Positions 51,589 to 59,993 of a stretch of 64,000 nucleotides of DNA are shown piece by piece. The notes beneath the pieces were generated by a model, which made no database searches, had not been told where the DNA came from, and was given only the letters and a program-made list of their open reading frames with translations. Position numbers and translations under genes: made by a program. Position 1 is the first letter of the stretch, and each line of letters starts with the position of its first letter. This DNA comes from Rhodobacteraceae bacterium NBU2976 (lineage in GTDB: Bacteria; Pseudomonadota; Alphaproteobacteria; Rhodobacterales; Rhodobacteraceae), in contig JALPRQ010000002.1 in the NCBI GenBank assembly GCA_023630215.1, forward strand, positions 124,001 through 188,000. Direction: 5' to 3'.

Positions 51589-53952
51589 TTACTCCCTCGT
51601 TTTCATGACGGCGATCAGGTCCAGCCGGTTGATCCGGCGCCGCACCAGCAGCGCCGAGCCGACCGAGGCCCCCAGCACCACCAGCGCCGTCATGGCATAT
51701 GTGTTTTGCGAAATAATCAGCGGAATCGAATAAAGATCGCTGGAAAAACTGGTCACGATCCCGAACGCCATCGTCCGCCCCAAGAACCACCCCATGGGAA
51801 TGGCGACCAGCGTCAGGAAGATCAGCTCACCCAGAAGAATATAACTGACCTCCGCCTTGGTGAATCCCAGAATGCGCAGGCTGGCGAGCTCTCGCCCCCG
51901 CTCCGACAGCTGGATGCGGGCCGAGTTATAAACAACACCGATAACGATCAGACTGGCGACGATGGCATAGACGGTTGTCGAAATACCCGAACTTTCAGCA
52001 ATGGTATCGTAAAATGCTTTGCGGATCTGCGTCCACAACACCATACCCGCCACATTGGGCGCGGCCTTTACCGCGGTGTAAAGCTCGGATATCTGCCCCT
52101 CGTCCAGCGCGAAATGCACGCTATTCACCAGCGCGGACTGTTGCAACATCGCGCTAAGCGCGCCGATATCCATATACGCGCCAAGGCCAAAATATTGCGT
52201 GATCACCCCCGTCACCGGGATTTCATAGGTTCCGCGCTGCCCTTCCAGAATTTCCACCGTGATCACGTCGCCAACCTGTGCATCCAAGTGCCCGGACAGA
52301 CGATTGGAAAGAACAATGCCGTCTTCGGGAAAGACCACTTCGTCACTTTCCGCGTCAAGCACGCGGGACAGGTCCTGCCCGGGCAGGCGGCCCTCGATCG
52401 CAGACAGGCGGCTCAGGTGGCCATGAGTCAGACGGGCGGCAACGGTGCGCATTCCTTCGGCGCGCATGACGCCGGGCAGGTTTTCAACGTCCGCCGTCAC
52501 CTCCAACCCCTGCGGGATGATGAAGCTGAGCGTCGCCTCCTGCCGGTTGGCCTGAAAGAAGGCGGTTTCAACCAGTTCGTCCATCGCATCAAACATGAAC
52601 AGCGAGGACACCATCGTCGCCGCCGCCATCGCGATCCCGAATGCTGTCAGCCCGGCCCGGATCGGCCAGCGGGTGATAGAGCGGATGATCATCATGGTGG
52701 GTTGGCGCACGCGCAGCACCCGCCCGATCCAGTCGATCCACCCTTCGCGATAGCGCGTCGGGGCCGGCGGCGACATTGCAACAGCAGGCGACAGGCGGGT
52801 GGTGCGCAGCACTGGGCGCACCGCGCCGATCACCACGGTCGCAATCCCGGCAAGGCCAGAGATAATGAACGTGTCCCAACCGCTGATATAGATCAGGTAG
52901 GGGAAGTGGAAATATTGCGCGTAAACCGCGCTCAGCCCATGCCCGCCCCACGCACCGACCCCCCAGCCGAGCAGAATACCAAATGTCCCGATCCCGATGG
53001 CCAGTTTGACATAATGCCAGCTGATCGCCGCGTTGGAATAGCCCACTGCCTTGAACAGACCGATCTGTTCCCGTTCCAGCGCAATCAGGCGGCCCAACAC
53101 CATTCCTACCAAAAAGGCCGAGATCACGAAAAACAACGGCGGTAGCACCCGTGCCATGGTGCGAAGCGATTCCAGTTCCGCCGCGATAAAACTGTGCGAT
53201 GTCTGGAATTCCCGGAGATATGGTCCCGTGCCACCATAGGGCGCTAAAATATCCTCGACCCGGTCCAGAATTTCTTCCTGATCCGCGCCAAGCGCCGTCT
53301 TCACCGTCAGGTCGTTAAACGCCCCTTGCAGTCGGAACGTGCCCGCGAGTGTCTGGTTATTCATCCAGATGATCCCGAACCGCACGTCATCCGGCATCAG
53401 TGCGCCCGGGCCAATGGTATAGATGAATTCGGGCGACAGCACCGTGCCCACAATCGTCACCGGCTGCTTGCGGCCGTTTAACGTGACGTCGAACCCCTCG
53501 CCCAGCGCAAAATCATTGGCGGCAAAGAAATTCTCGTTCACCACTACCTCATAGGGCTTGTCCCGATCCGGCCACCGGCCAAGCGTCAGCGTGGGCACAT
53601 TCAGCCGAGGTTCGCCGAATTCGGGCAGCGACAACAGACGACCCATCGCGGGTTCTTCCAGCCCGTCGATGTCCAGAATGGCATGTTGGGAAATCCGGGT
53701 TTCCGCCTGACTGACGCCGGGAATGGCGGTGATTTCGCCCAGCACATCGTTGGGCACCCGGGTGGCCGACGCAAAAATATCCGCAAACCTGTTGCGTTCG
53801 TAAAATGTCTCCTGCGTTTCCGACAGCGAGCGCTCCGCCCCATACATCACCACCAGAATGGCCACACCACAGGCCAGTACCAGACCAATCGCCAACGACT
53901 GCGCCCACAGGCGCCAAAGATCACGGAGCAGTTTTCGGTCCAGCACCTGCAT
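51589..53952 (-). CDS. ABC transporter permease, FtsX/MacB-like with two FtsX domains
   Basis: A 787-residue protein with about ten transmembrane helices: one near the N-terminus, an extracytoplasmic domain (about 50-260), a first FtsX block (about 265-390), a second extracytoplasmic domain and a C-terminal FtsX block. It is the permease of a mechanotransmission-type exporter. The ATG at 53952 overlaps the ATPase stop (TGATG) with GGAG at good distance; a GTG two codons earlier is also possible. It works with the HlyD protein downstream. Confidence 0.9.
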   Translation of the reverse strand: MQVLDRKLLRDLWRLWAQSLAIGLVLACGVAILVVMYGAERSLSETQETFYERNRFADIFASATRVPNDVLGEITAIPGVSQAETRISQHAILDIDGLEEPAMGRLLSLPEFGEPRLNVPTLTLGRWPDRDKPYEVVVNENFFAANDFALGEGFDVTLNGRKQPVTIVGTVLSPEFIYTIGPGALMPDDVRFGIIWMNNQTLAGTFRLQGAFNDLTVKTALGADQEEILDRVEDILAPYGGTGPYLREFQTSHSFIAAELESLRTMARVLPPLFFVISAFLVGMVLGRLIALEREQIGLFKAVGYSNAAISWHYVKLAIGIGTFGILLGWGVGAWGGHGLSAVYAQYFHFPYLIYISGWDTFIISGLAGIATVVIGAVRPVLRTTRLSPAVAMSPPAPTRYREGWIDWIGRVLRVRQPTMMIIRSITRWPIRAGLTAFGIAMAAATMVSSLFMFDAMDELVETAFFQANRQEATLSFIIPQGLEVTADVENLPGVMRAEGMRTVAARLTHGHLSRLSAIEGRLPGQDLSRVLDAESDEVVFPEDGIVLSNRLSGHLDAQVGDVITVEILEGQRGTYEIPVTGVITQYFGLGAYMDIGALSAMLQQSALVNSVHFALDEGQISELYTAVKAAPNVAGMVLWTQIRKAFYDTIAESSGISTTVYAIVASLIVIGVVYNSARIQLSERGRELASLRILGFTKAEVSYILLGELIFLTLVAIPMGWFLGRTMAFGIVTSFSSDLYSIPLIISQNTYAMTALVVLGASVGSALLVRRRINRLDLIAVMKTRE

Positions 53953-54659
53953 CACCACACGATCTCCGACGGTTTTTGACGGGTGGCGTTTTCCTTCACC
54001 TCGTTGATCTGACCATCCGCGAAGAAAATCACCCGATGCGCCATGTTCTGAATGGCGGCATTATGGGTGATCACGGTGGTAGACGTCCCAAGTTCGGTGT
54101 TAATGTCATCCAGCGCTTCCAACACCTGCACGCCCGTCTTGCTGTCCAAAGCCCCGGTCGGTTCGTCGCACAGCAAGACCTCTGGCCGTTTGGCTATGGC
54201 GCGGGCGATGGCGACACGTTGCTGCTCGCCCCCTGACATTTCTGCCGGAAAATGGCCCATCCGTTTACTCAGACCGACCAGCTCCAGTGCTTCTTCGGGC
54301 CGCATGGGATTGCGGGAAATCTCCGTGACCAGCGCCACGTTTTCTTTGGCGGTCAGGCTTGGCACCAGATTGTAGAACTGAAACACGAACCCAACATGGT
54401 CGCGGCGATAGGCGGTCAGCGCCCGTTCAGACATGTTGGACAGCTCTTGTTCTTTGAAAAACACCGAGCCTTCGGTCACCGTGTCCAACCCACCGAGGAT
54501 ATTCAGCAATGTGGATTTCCCGCTACCCGACGCGCCAAGCAACACGGTCAGTTCGCTCTCATATATCTTCAGGTCAACGCCACGCAGTGCGAAGACCTTG
54601 ATCTCGCCCGTGTCATAAACCTTGGTGACGCCTTTGGTTTGGAAAACCGGTTGCGGCAT
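53952..54659 (-). CDS. ABC transporter ATP-binding protein (LolD/MacB type)
   Basis: A 235-residue ATPase: Walker [11 protein letters not shown]-loop [17 protein letters not shown], signature [13 protein letters not shown], Walker [13 protein letters not shown] and H-loop VITHN. This is the small ATPase of the MacB/LolD group that drives conformational work rather than direct substrate passage. It is the first gene of the leftward three-gene exporter operon; the substrate is unknown (lipid, peptide or drug). Confidence 0.95.
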   Translation of the reverse strand: MPQPVFQTKGVTKVYDTGEIKVFALRGVDLKIYESELTVLLGASGSGKSTLLNILGGLDTVTEGSVFFKEQELSNMSERALTAYRRDHVGFVFQFYNLVPSLTAKENVALVTEISRNPMRPEEALELVGLSKRMGHFPAEMSGGEQQRVAIARAIAKRPEVLLCDEPTGALDSKTGVQVLEALDDINTELGTSTTVITHNAAIQNMAHRVIFFADGQINEVKENATRQKPSEIVW

Positions 54660-54765
54660 ATATCCCCCTTATCTCGCTAGACCATAGCAACCCGACAGGG
54701 ACACTCCTTGATCCAGAACAAAAGGTTATTGGGGTAATATACGCGGAAAATCCCTGCTGGCGAGG

Positions 54766-55254
54766 TTACGCCCGCAGATATTCTTCGAATTCTTCGAAGA
54801 CTTTGGTGTAAATCCCGCGTTTGAACGGCACGATCCGTGTGATCAGTTCCGACGGGTCCATCCAGCGCCATTCGGAAAATTCCGGTTCTTCGGTGGCGAT
54901 ATTGATCTGATCATCAGCGCCAAGAAACCGCAGAAGAAACCATTTCTGCTCCTGCCCGCGATAGCCGCCTTTCCACAGTTTTGCCGCCAATTCGGGGGGG
55001 AAATCATAGTGCAGCCAGCCGGTCGATTCCGCCTCGCGCTTCACCAGATTACGCGAAATGCCGGTTTCTTCCCACAATTCACGCAGTGCCGCTGCAAATG
55101 GGTCTTCACCATCGTCGATCCCGCCTTGCGGCATCTGCCAAGCGTCATAATCGGAATCAAGCCGCTGTCCGGCAAAAACCTGTCCCTTATCGTTCATCAC
55201 GGCAAGGCCAACATTTCGACGATAGGGAAGTTTGAGGCGTTCGTCTTCGGTCAT
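54766..55254 (-). CDS. rppH: RNA pyrophosphohydrolase
   Basis: A Nudix hydrolase of 162 residues that removes pyrophosphate from mRNA 5' ends and so starts decay. The Nudix box (G-x5-E-x7-REUxEExGU) lies at about 41-63 with GGIDDGED and RELWEETG. LPYRRNVGLAVMN and WFLLRF also match RppH. The ATG at 55254 lies only 8 bp after a strong hairpin; a TTG at 55290 would start inside that hairpin. It follows ctpA, the usual partner in Rhodobacterales. Confidence 0.92.
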   Translation of the reverse strand: MTEDERLKLPYRRNVGLAVMNDKGQVFAGQRLDSDYDAWQMPQGGIDDGEDPFAAALRELWEETGISRNLVKREAESTGWLHYDFPPELAAKLWKGGYRGQEQKWFLLRFLGADDQINIATEEPEFSEWRWMDPSELITRIVPFKRGIYTKVFEEFEEYLRA

Positions 55255-55262
55255 ACGAAAAC

Positions 55263-55283
55263 GGGCGGGGTCATCCCCCGCCC
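55263..55283 (-). terminator. GC-rich hairpin between ctpA and rppH
   Basis: A perfect 8-bp stem GGGCGGGG / CCCCGCCC with a GATGA loop, then GTTTTCG, read on the minus strand 7 bp after the ctpA stop. It resembles an attenuator or terminator, and because it ends 8 bp from the rppH ATG it occupies the place of the ribosome site. Confidence 0.65.
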
Positions 55284-55290
55284 GATCCAA

Positions 55291-56619
55291 TTAGCGATTA
55301 CCAACCACCGCCAGCGAGCGCAGGATATCAATGCCATAGGCCAACTGATAATCCTCGTCCCGACGTGCGGCGACTTCTTCCAACTCCAGCCGTTCGGCTT
55401 CCAGCTGATCCAGCTCTTCTTCGGTCAGGCTGTCATTGGCAAGTGACCCGCGCAAATCCGCCTCCGAGAAGCGACGGTTGTCATTCTCGTCATCATCTTC
55501 GGTCTGGGTCGAGGGTTTCTGTTCTACCAGGATATCGGGCATCACACCCAGCCCTTGGATCGAACGACCCGAGGGCGTGTAATAGAGCGCCGTCGTCAAC
55601 CGCATTGCTCCGTCACCCTGCAGCGGCATAACCGTCTGAACCGATCCTTTGCCGAAACTCTGGGTGCCCACGACAATCGCACGATGATGGTCTTTCAGCG
55701 CGCCAGCAACGATTTCGGATGCAGACGCCGAACCACCATTGATCAGGACCACCAACGGCTTGCCATCTGTCAAGTCACCCGGACGCGCATTGTAGCGATC
55801 GCTGTTTTCAGGATAGCGGCCACGCGTCGACACGATCTCACCTTCCTCCAGGAAGGCATCGGATACCGCAATCGCCTGGCTCAACAAACCGCCGGGATTG
55901 TTACGCAGATCCAACACGAACCCGTCGATATTTTCCAACCCCCCATTCGCCTCGACCTCGGTCCGAATACCTTCGGCCAGATCGTCATAGGTCTTTTCGG
56001 TGAACGAGGTGATACGGATCACGATGGCGCGTCCTTCGGTGCGCACACGAACAGCCGTCAGTTCAATAATGTCGCGAACGATGGTTACATCAAACGGCTC
56101 TTCTTCGCCTTCGCGGAATATGGTCAGCGTGATTTCTTCGCCCGCCGGGCCCTTCATCATTTCGACCGCTTCGTTAAGCGTCAGACCCAAGACGGATTCA
56201 CCATTGATACCGGTGATGAAATCACCCGCCATGATCCCCGCGCGGTCCGCAGGGGTGTCATCCATCGGGGTGACGACTTTGACAAAGCCTTCTTCCTGCG
56301 TAACCTCGATCCCCAGACCGCCATATTCTCCCGACGTGTCGATCTGCATTTCCTCATAGTCTTTGGGTGGCAGATAGGACGAGTGCGGATCAAGCGAGGT
56401 CAACATACCATTGATCGCGGCTTCAATCAGTTCTTCGTCATCCACCTCTTCGACATAGGCGGCACGAATGCGTTCAAAGATATCGCCAAACAGGTCTAGC
56501 TGTTCATAGGTGGTTCGGGTGCGATCATTTTCCTGAGCGACAATCGGACCGGCGAATTGCGAGGTCAGAAACACCCCGGCAATCGCACCGAAGACTGCCG
56601 TAATCCAATATTTTTTCAT
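55291..56619 (-). CDS. ctpA: C-terminal processing peptidase, S41 family
   Basis: A 442-residue periplasmic serine protease with signal/anchor MKKYWITAVFGAIAGVFLTSQF, PDZ domain at about 90-170 (GGLGIEVTQEEGFVKVVTPMDDTPADRAGIMAGDFITGING), and the S41 core with catalytic Ser in GGSASASEIVAGAL and Lys in GTQSFGKGSVQT. It trims or degrades envelope proteins and peptidoglycan hydrolases. AAGGAAG precedes the ATG. The C-terminal tail is glutamate-rich. It belongs to the gpmI-ctpA-rppH run. Confidence 0.95.
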   Translation of the reverse strand: MKKYWITAVFGAIAGVFLTSQFAGPIVAQENDRTRTTYEQLDLFGDIFERIRAAYVEEVDDEELIEAAINGMLTSLDPHSSYLPPKDYEEMQIDTSGEYGGLGIEVTQEEGFVKVVTPMDDTPADRAGIMAGDFITGINGESVLGLTLNEAVEMMKGPAGEEITLTIFREGEEEPFDVTIVRDIIELTAVRVRTEGRAIVIRITSFTEKTYDDLAEGIRTEVEANGGLENIDGFVLDLRNNPGGLLSQAIAVSDAFLEEGEIVSTRGRYPENSDRYNARPGDLTDGKPLVVLINGGSASASEIVAGALKDHHRAIVVGTQSFGKGSVQTVMPLQGDGAMRLTTALYYTPSGRSIQGLGVMPDILVEQKPSTQTEDDDENDNRRFSEADLRGSLANDSLTEEELDQLEAERLELEEVAARRDEDYQLAYGIDILRSLAVVGNR

Positions 56620-56904
56620 AACTCTTCCTTGTTCGGCTGCGCAGACAAGAATCTGGCGTCAACGTTTTATACACCCATATCCGGGAAACGGGACTCCCCG
56701 AATTTGAAAAATTGATCAACTTTCAGTCACGTTATGGCTGTTGTCTAAGATCAAGGTCGAATTGCCACGTGGCAACGACACTAAATAGAATGAAAATCTC
56801 ACCGCTTCTTTGCGTTGTCGGGATGATTTCCATGGGGCGGCGTTCGAGGCGTTCGAACGCAACACATTGATTTTATATGACAATTACCAATTGCCGCTTG
56901 GCAA
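56620..56904. promoter_or_regulatory. Gap before ctpA with two TTGCC-N4-GGCAA palindromes
   Basis: This 285-bp A+T-rich gap shows no gene. It holds TTGCCACGTGGCAA at 56762-56775 and TTGCCGCTTGGCAA at 56891-56904, two copies of the inverted repeat TTGCC-N4-GGCAA. The second abuts the gpmI stop. The form suggests a LacI-type or similar operator; the regulator is not known. Confidence 0.55.
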
Positions 56905-58431
56905 TCAGGTTAAGATCAGGCTTTTTCCCGTCATCTCGGAAGGCTGCTCCAGCCCCATTAGCGCCAGAAGGCTGGGCGCCAGATCACACAATGCGCCACC
57001 ATCCCGCAAACGCGCGCCTGTGGGGCCATTAATCAGCACCACCGGGACCGGGTTGGTCGTATGCGCCGTGTGTGGGCCGCCAGTTACCGGGTCGACCATG
57101 GTTTCGCAGTTCCCGTGATCCGCCGTCAGGATCATCGCCCCCCCAACCTTGTTAAGGGCCTCGATGGCCCGGCCAACGCCACGGTCCACTTCCTCGCACG
57201 CCTTTATGGCCGCGTCGATGTCGCCGGTATGGCCGACCATGTCCGGGTTCGCATAGTTCACGATGATCAGATCATATTTCCCGCCTTCAATCGCTGCGAC
57301 CAGATGGTCACTGACATCAGGTGCGGACATTTCGGGTTGCAGGTCATAAGTCTTTACCTTTGGCGAAGGGGAGACATATCGATCCTCCCCGTCCTCGGGC
57401 ACTTCCTCCCCGCCATTGAAAAAGAACGTGACGTGCGGGTATTTCTCGGTTTCCGCCAGACGGTATTGTTTCAACCCCTTTTCGGCGACCCAATGGCCCA
57501 ATGTGTTCACGATCTCCTCGTTCGGATACATCACCTCCATATAGGCGTTGTGCTTGTCCGAATATTCGACCATGCCACAAACAGCAGCCAGCTTTGGGCG
57601 GTCTGATACGTCGAACGCGTCAAACCCCGGATCGGCCAGCGCGGCGAGGATTTCCCGCGCCCGGTCAGCACGGAAATTCACGAACAGCAATCCATCCCCG
57701 GTTTTCATGCCACCATAGCCACCGACGGCTGTCGGGGTGACGAATTCGTCTGTTTCGCCCGCTTTATAGGCTTCGTCGATGGCTTCGATAGCTGTATCAG
57801 TCTCATTCCCCTCGGCGTTGACCATCACGTCGTAAGCTTGCTTCACCCGTTCCCAGCGATTGTCGCGATCCATGGCAAAGAACCGGCCCGACACGGACAC
57901 CACCGCCGCACCATAGGGCAGGTCGGATTCCAACTTGGCGATCTGCTCTTTGGCGGATTTGGGGGCCACGTCGCGACCATCCAGATAGGCATGAATGGCC
58001 ACCGGCACCTCGGCCGCGCACAGGGCTTCGGCGGCGGCAACGATATGGTCCTGATGGGCATGCACCCCGCCGGGCGAGGCCAAACCGGCAATATGCGCCA
58101 CGCCGCCGGAATTCTGGACGGATTTGATGAATTTCTTCAGGGCCGCGTTTTTCGCAAATGACCCTTCCTCGATCGCCTTGTTAATCTTGGGCAAATCCAT
58201 CCAGACCACGCGGCCCGCGCCGATATTCATGTGCCCCACTTCGGAATTGCCCATCTGGCCTTCGGGCAGGCCAACGGCGGGACCGAATGTTGTTAACGTC
58301 GAGTTCGGGCATTCCGCCATCACCCGGTCGAAATTCGGCGTATGGGCCAGCGCGACGGCGTTTGCTTCGCGTTCAGGGCGCAAACCCCAACCGTCAAGAA
58401 TGCACAGAACAACAGGTTTCGGTATGGTCAT
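56905..58431 (-). CDS. gpmI: 2,3-bisphosphoglycerate-independent phosphoglycerate mutase
   Basis: Interconverts 3- and 2-phosphoglycerate in glycolysis and gluconeogenesis. The 508-residue alkaline-phosphatase-fold enzyme has the metal motif LCILDGWG (Asp13), the phosphoserine Ser63 in GQMGNSEVGH, and late metal ligands in DMVGHTGD and TADHGNCE. The ATG at 58431 gives the family N-terminus MTIPKPVVLCILDGWG. It lies 54 bp downstream of rlmH. In many relatives an EnvC-type gene follows it; here it does not. Confidence 0.96.
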   Translation of the reverse strand: MTIPKPVVLCILDGWGLRPEREANAVALAHTPNFDRVMAECPNSTLTTFGPAVGLPEGQMGNSEVGHMNIGAGRVVWMDLPKINKAIEEGSFAKNAALKKFIKSVQNSGGVAHIAGLASPGGVHAHQDHIVAAAEALCAAEVPVAIHAYLDGRDVAPKSAKEQIAKLESDLPYGAAVVSVSGRFFAMDRDNRWERVKQAYDVMVNAEGNETDTAIEAIDEAYKAGETDEFVTPTAVGGYGGMKTGDGLLFVNFRADRAREILAALADPGFDAFDVSDRPKLAAVCGMVEYSDKHNAYMEVMYPNEEIVNTLGHWVAEKGLKQYRLAETEKYPHVTFFFNGGEEVPEDGEDRYVSPSPKVKTYDLQPEMSAPDVSDHLVAAIEGGKYDLIIVNYANPDMVGHTGDIDAAIKACEEVDRGVGRAIEALNKVGGAMILTADHGNCETMVDPVTGGPHTAHTTNPVPVVLINGPTGARLRDGGALCDLAPSLLALMGLEQPSEMTGKSLILT

Positions 58432-58485
58432 ATTGGCCCCCAATCTAGTCTGAATGTAACCTTGGGCGGACGGGATCACAATGGC

Positions 58486-58956
58486 TCAGGCCCGGTGATA
58501 GGGAGTTCCTGCCAAAATGTTGGCCGCACGATAAATCTGTTCGGCCAGCATCACGCGCACCAGCATGTGGGGCCAAACCATCTTGCCAAAGGACAATGTG
58601 AGGTTCGCGTTCGCCTCGAACTCTCGCGGCAGTCCGTCCGCGCCACCAATGACAAAGGCCATGTCGCGCGTTCCGTCCATCGCGGTGCGTGACAGCGTGT
58701 CGGCGAAGGCTTCGGAGGTCATGGGCTTCCCGCGTTCTGACAGAACCACCGTAAAGGACCCGTCCGGGATTACGCGGCTCAGCAGATCAACCTCTGCCAC
58801 CATGCCGATGCCCTTTTTATCCTCGACCTCGCGCACCTCTGCCGGGCCAAGCCCCAACGGGCGGCCGATCCTGTCGAACCGTTTCAGATAATCATCAACC
58901 ATGTCCCGCTCCGGCGAGGGCCGGAGGCGGCCAACGGCACATATCGTGACGCGCAT
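58486..58956 (-). CDS. rlmH: 23S rRNA (pseudouridine-1915-N3) methyltransferase RlmH
   Basis: A small SPOUT methyltransferase of 156 residues, the exact family size. It has the N-terminal MRVTICAVGRLRPSPERDMVDDYLKRF, the knot motif FVIGGADGLP, and the C-terminal LSFGKMVWPHMLVRVMLAEQIYRAANILAGTPYHRA. It modifies Psi1915 of 23S rRNA in the intact ribosome. Its start lies 1 bp from the rsfS stop, an arrangement conserved widely. Confidence 0.97.
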   Translation of the reverse strand: MRVTICAVGRLRPSPERDMVDDYLKRFDRIGRPLGLGPAEVREVEDKKGIGMVAEVDLLSRVIPDGSFTVVLSERGKPMTSEAFADTLSRTAMDGTRDMAFVIGGADGLPREFEANANLTLSFGKMVWPHMLVRVMLAEQIYRAANILAGTPYHRA

Positions 58957-58957
58957 A

Positions 58958-59395
58958 TCAGACTTTGGCAGCTTCTGGCGTCGAGGCCATCCACATTTTT
59001 TCGATCTGATAAAACTCGCGCACTTCGGGGCGGAACAGATGCACGATGGCATCTCCGCAATCAATCAGGACCCAGTCACCGGATTGCTTGCCCTCGACCC
59101 GGCAGATCACACCCATCTCGTGCTTGACGCGATCCATCAGCTTCTCGGCAATGGATTGCACCTGACGGGCGGAACGGCCCGAGGCAACGATCATATTGTC
59201 CGCGATTTCTGATTTCCCGGTCAACGGGATGGTGATGACATCCTCTGCCTTGTCATCGTCAAGCGAGCTGAGGATGAGGTCTAACATCCGTTTGCTGGCA
59301 TCCTTGTCCCCGCCCTGACCGAGTGCGGCTGCAGCGGGCATTGCAGCATCATTTGCTGCGGCTGTACGTTCCGACAGAACGATTTCCTCCTTCAC
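58958..59395 (-). CDS. rsfS: Ribosome silencing factor RsfS (Iojap)
   Basis: RsfS binds L14 and keeps ribosomal subunits apart during starvation. The DUF143 core at about 36-140 shows LDLILSSLDDDKAEDVITIPL, DNMIVASGRSARQVQSIAEKL and GDWVLIDCGDAIVHLF. The 145-residue reading has a GTG start with AAGGAGG just inside it, so the true start may be further in; an N-terminal Ala-rich extension of about 30 residues is not part of the core. Operon with rlmH and gpmI. Confidence 0.93.
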   Translation of the reverse strand: MKEEIVLSERTAAANDAAMPAAAALGQGGDKDASKRMLDLILSSLDDDKAEDVITIPLTGKSEIADNMIVASGRSARQVQSIAEKLMDRVKHEMGVICRVEGKQSGDWVLIDCGDAIVHLFRPEVREFYQIEKMWMASTPEAAKV

Positions 59396-59469
59396 GGTTA
59401 AGCCGGATAAACCGGCGGTAGGTGAAGGCTAACATAGGAACGAAGTCCGCTCAAGCAAGGATACAAATG

Positions 59470-59506
59470 GCAAAGCCCCCAGAGCCACCCGCCCCGGGGG
59501 CTTTGC
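59470..59506 (-). terminator. Stem-loop after the YiaA/B-like gene
   Basis: GCAAAGCCCCC pairs with GGGGGCTTTGC (11 bp) around a 15-nt loop, 13 bp beyond the stop of the YiaA/B-like gene. A weak T-rich stretch follows (CATTTGTAT). Confidence 0.65.
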
Positions 59507-59519
59507 TACGTGGTAGTGT

Positions 59520-59801
59520 TTACGCCGCGTCGCCCTTACCGATCTCGGACAGCAAGCGTTCCGTCTGTGCGTCCTCTATCTTGTTATGGATACGGTCGGC
59601 TTCTTCGTTGTCGCGGACCGATTTGGTGATGGCCACTGTCGAGCTGACCAACATGATAGCAGCCATGGCATAGAAGCCCTTTGCGGCGAAGCTTGCCTGC
59701 AGGAAGTAGATACCCCCGGCCATCATGCTCGCGGCGATCGCGAATTGCAGATAGGTAAAGTAGGTCCAGGATTGGGTCGGTTTGTTGATATATGCGTTAA
59801 T
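59520..59801 (-). CDS. YiaA/YiaB family inner membrane protein, apparent ATT start
   Basis: The C-terminal part (FAAKGFYAMAAIMLVSSTVAITKSVRDNEEADRIHNKIEDAQTERLLSEI) is the YiaA/B two-helix domain with the KxxRDNEE motif. The first ATG (59726) would start inside helix 1. In the same frame, homologous-looking sequence continues upstream (INKPTQSWTYFTYLQFAIAAS), back to an ATT at 59801 that has AAGGAAC at the right distance; a stop lies 11 codons further up and no ATG, GTG or TTG occurs between. Either ATT is used or the start has been lost. Function unknown. Confidence 0.7.
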   Translation of the reverse strand: MNAYINKPTQSWTYFTYLQFAIAASMMAGGIYFLQASFAAKGFYAMAAIMLVSSTVAITKSVRDNEEADRIHNKIEDAQTERLLSEIGKGDAA

Positions 59802-59993
59802 GGTTTTGTTCCTTTGGATTTGGGCGTAAGAAAGTTATTTGCCGGCTTTTTTCAGCCGCTTCAGCGCCATGTCGGCACTGGTTTTGAGTGGCTTGCCATG
59901 TCCGGCCTCGGTCAGACGCTGGCGCTGACCTATACCGATTTCGCCCAGGCAAACCCCAACCTGTGGTCGGCGGTATATTAGGTGGTGTTCCAG

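Noticed and set aside
51505-53145. Plus-strand 546-codon open frame antisense to the ABC permease
   Set aside because: Histidine/arginine/glutamine-rich shadow of the permease gene without known motifs.
45295-54659. Antiphage or toxin-immunity system
   Set aside because: All genes here fit standard efflux families; nothing suggests a nuclease, toxin or sensor of defence type.
59827-59993. Open frames on both strands after the YiaA/B gene (plus: MSGLGQTLALTYTDFAQ..., minus: ...LKTSADMALKRLKKAGK)
   Set aside because: Neither has a start with a ribosome site or a recognisable family. They may be the remnant of a lost gene, but I cannot support a pseudogene call.
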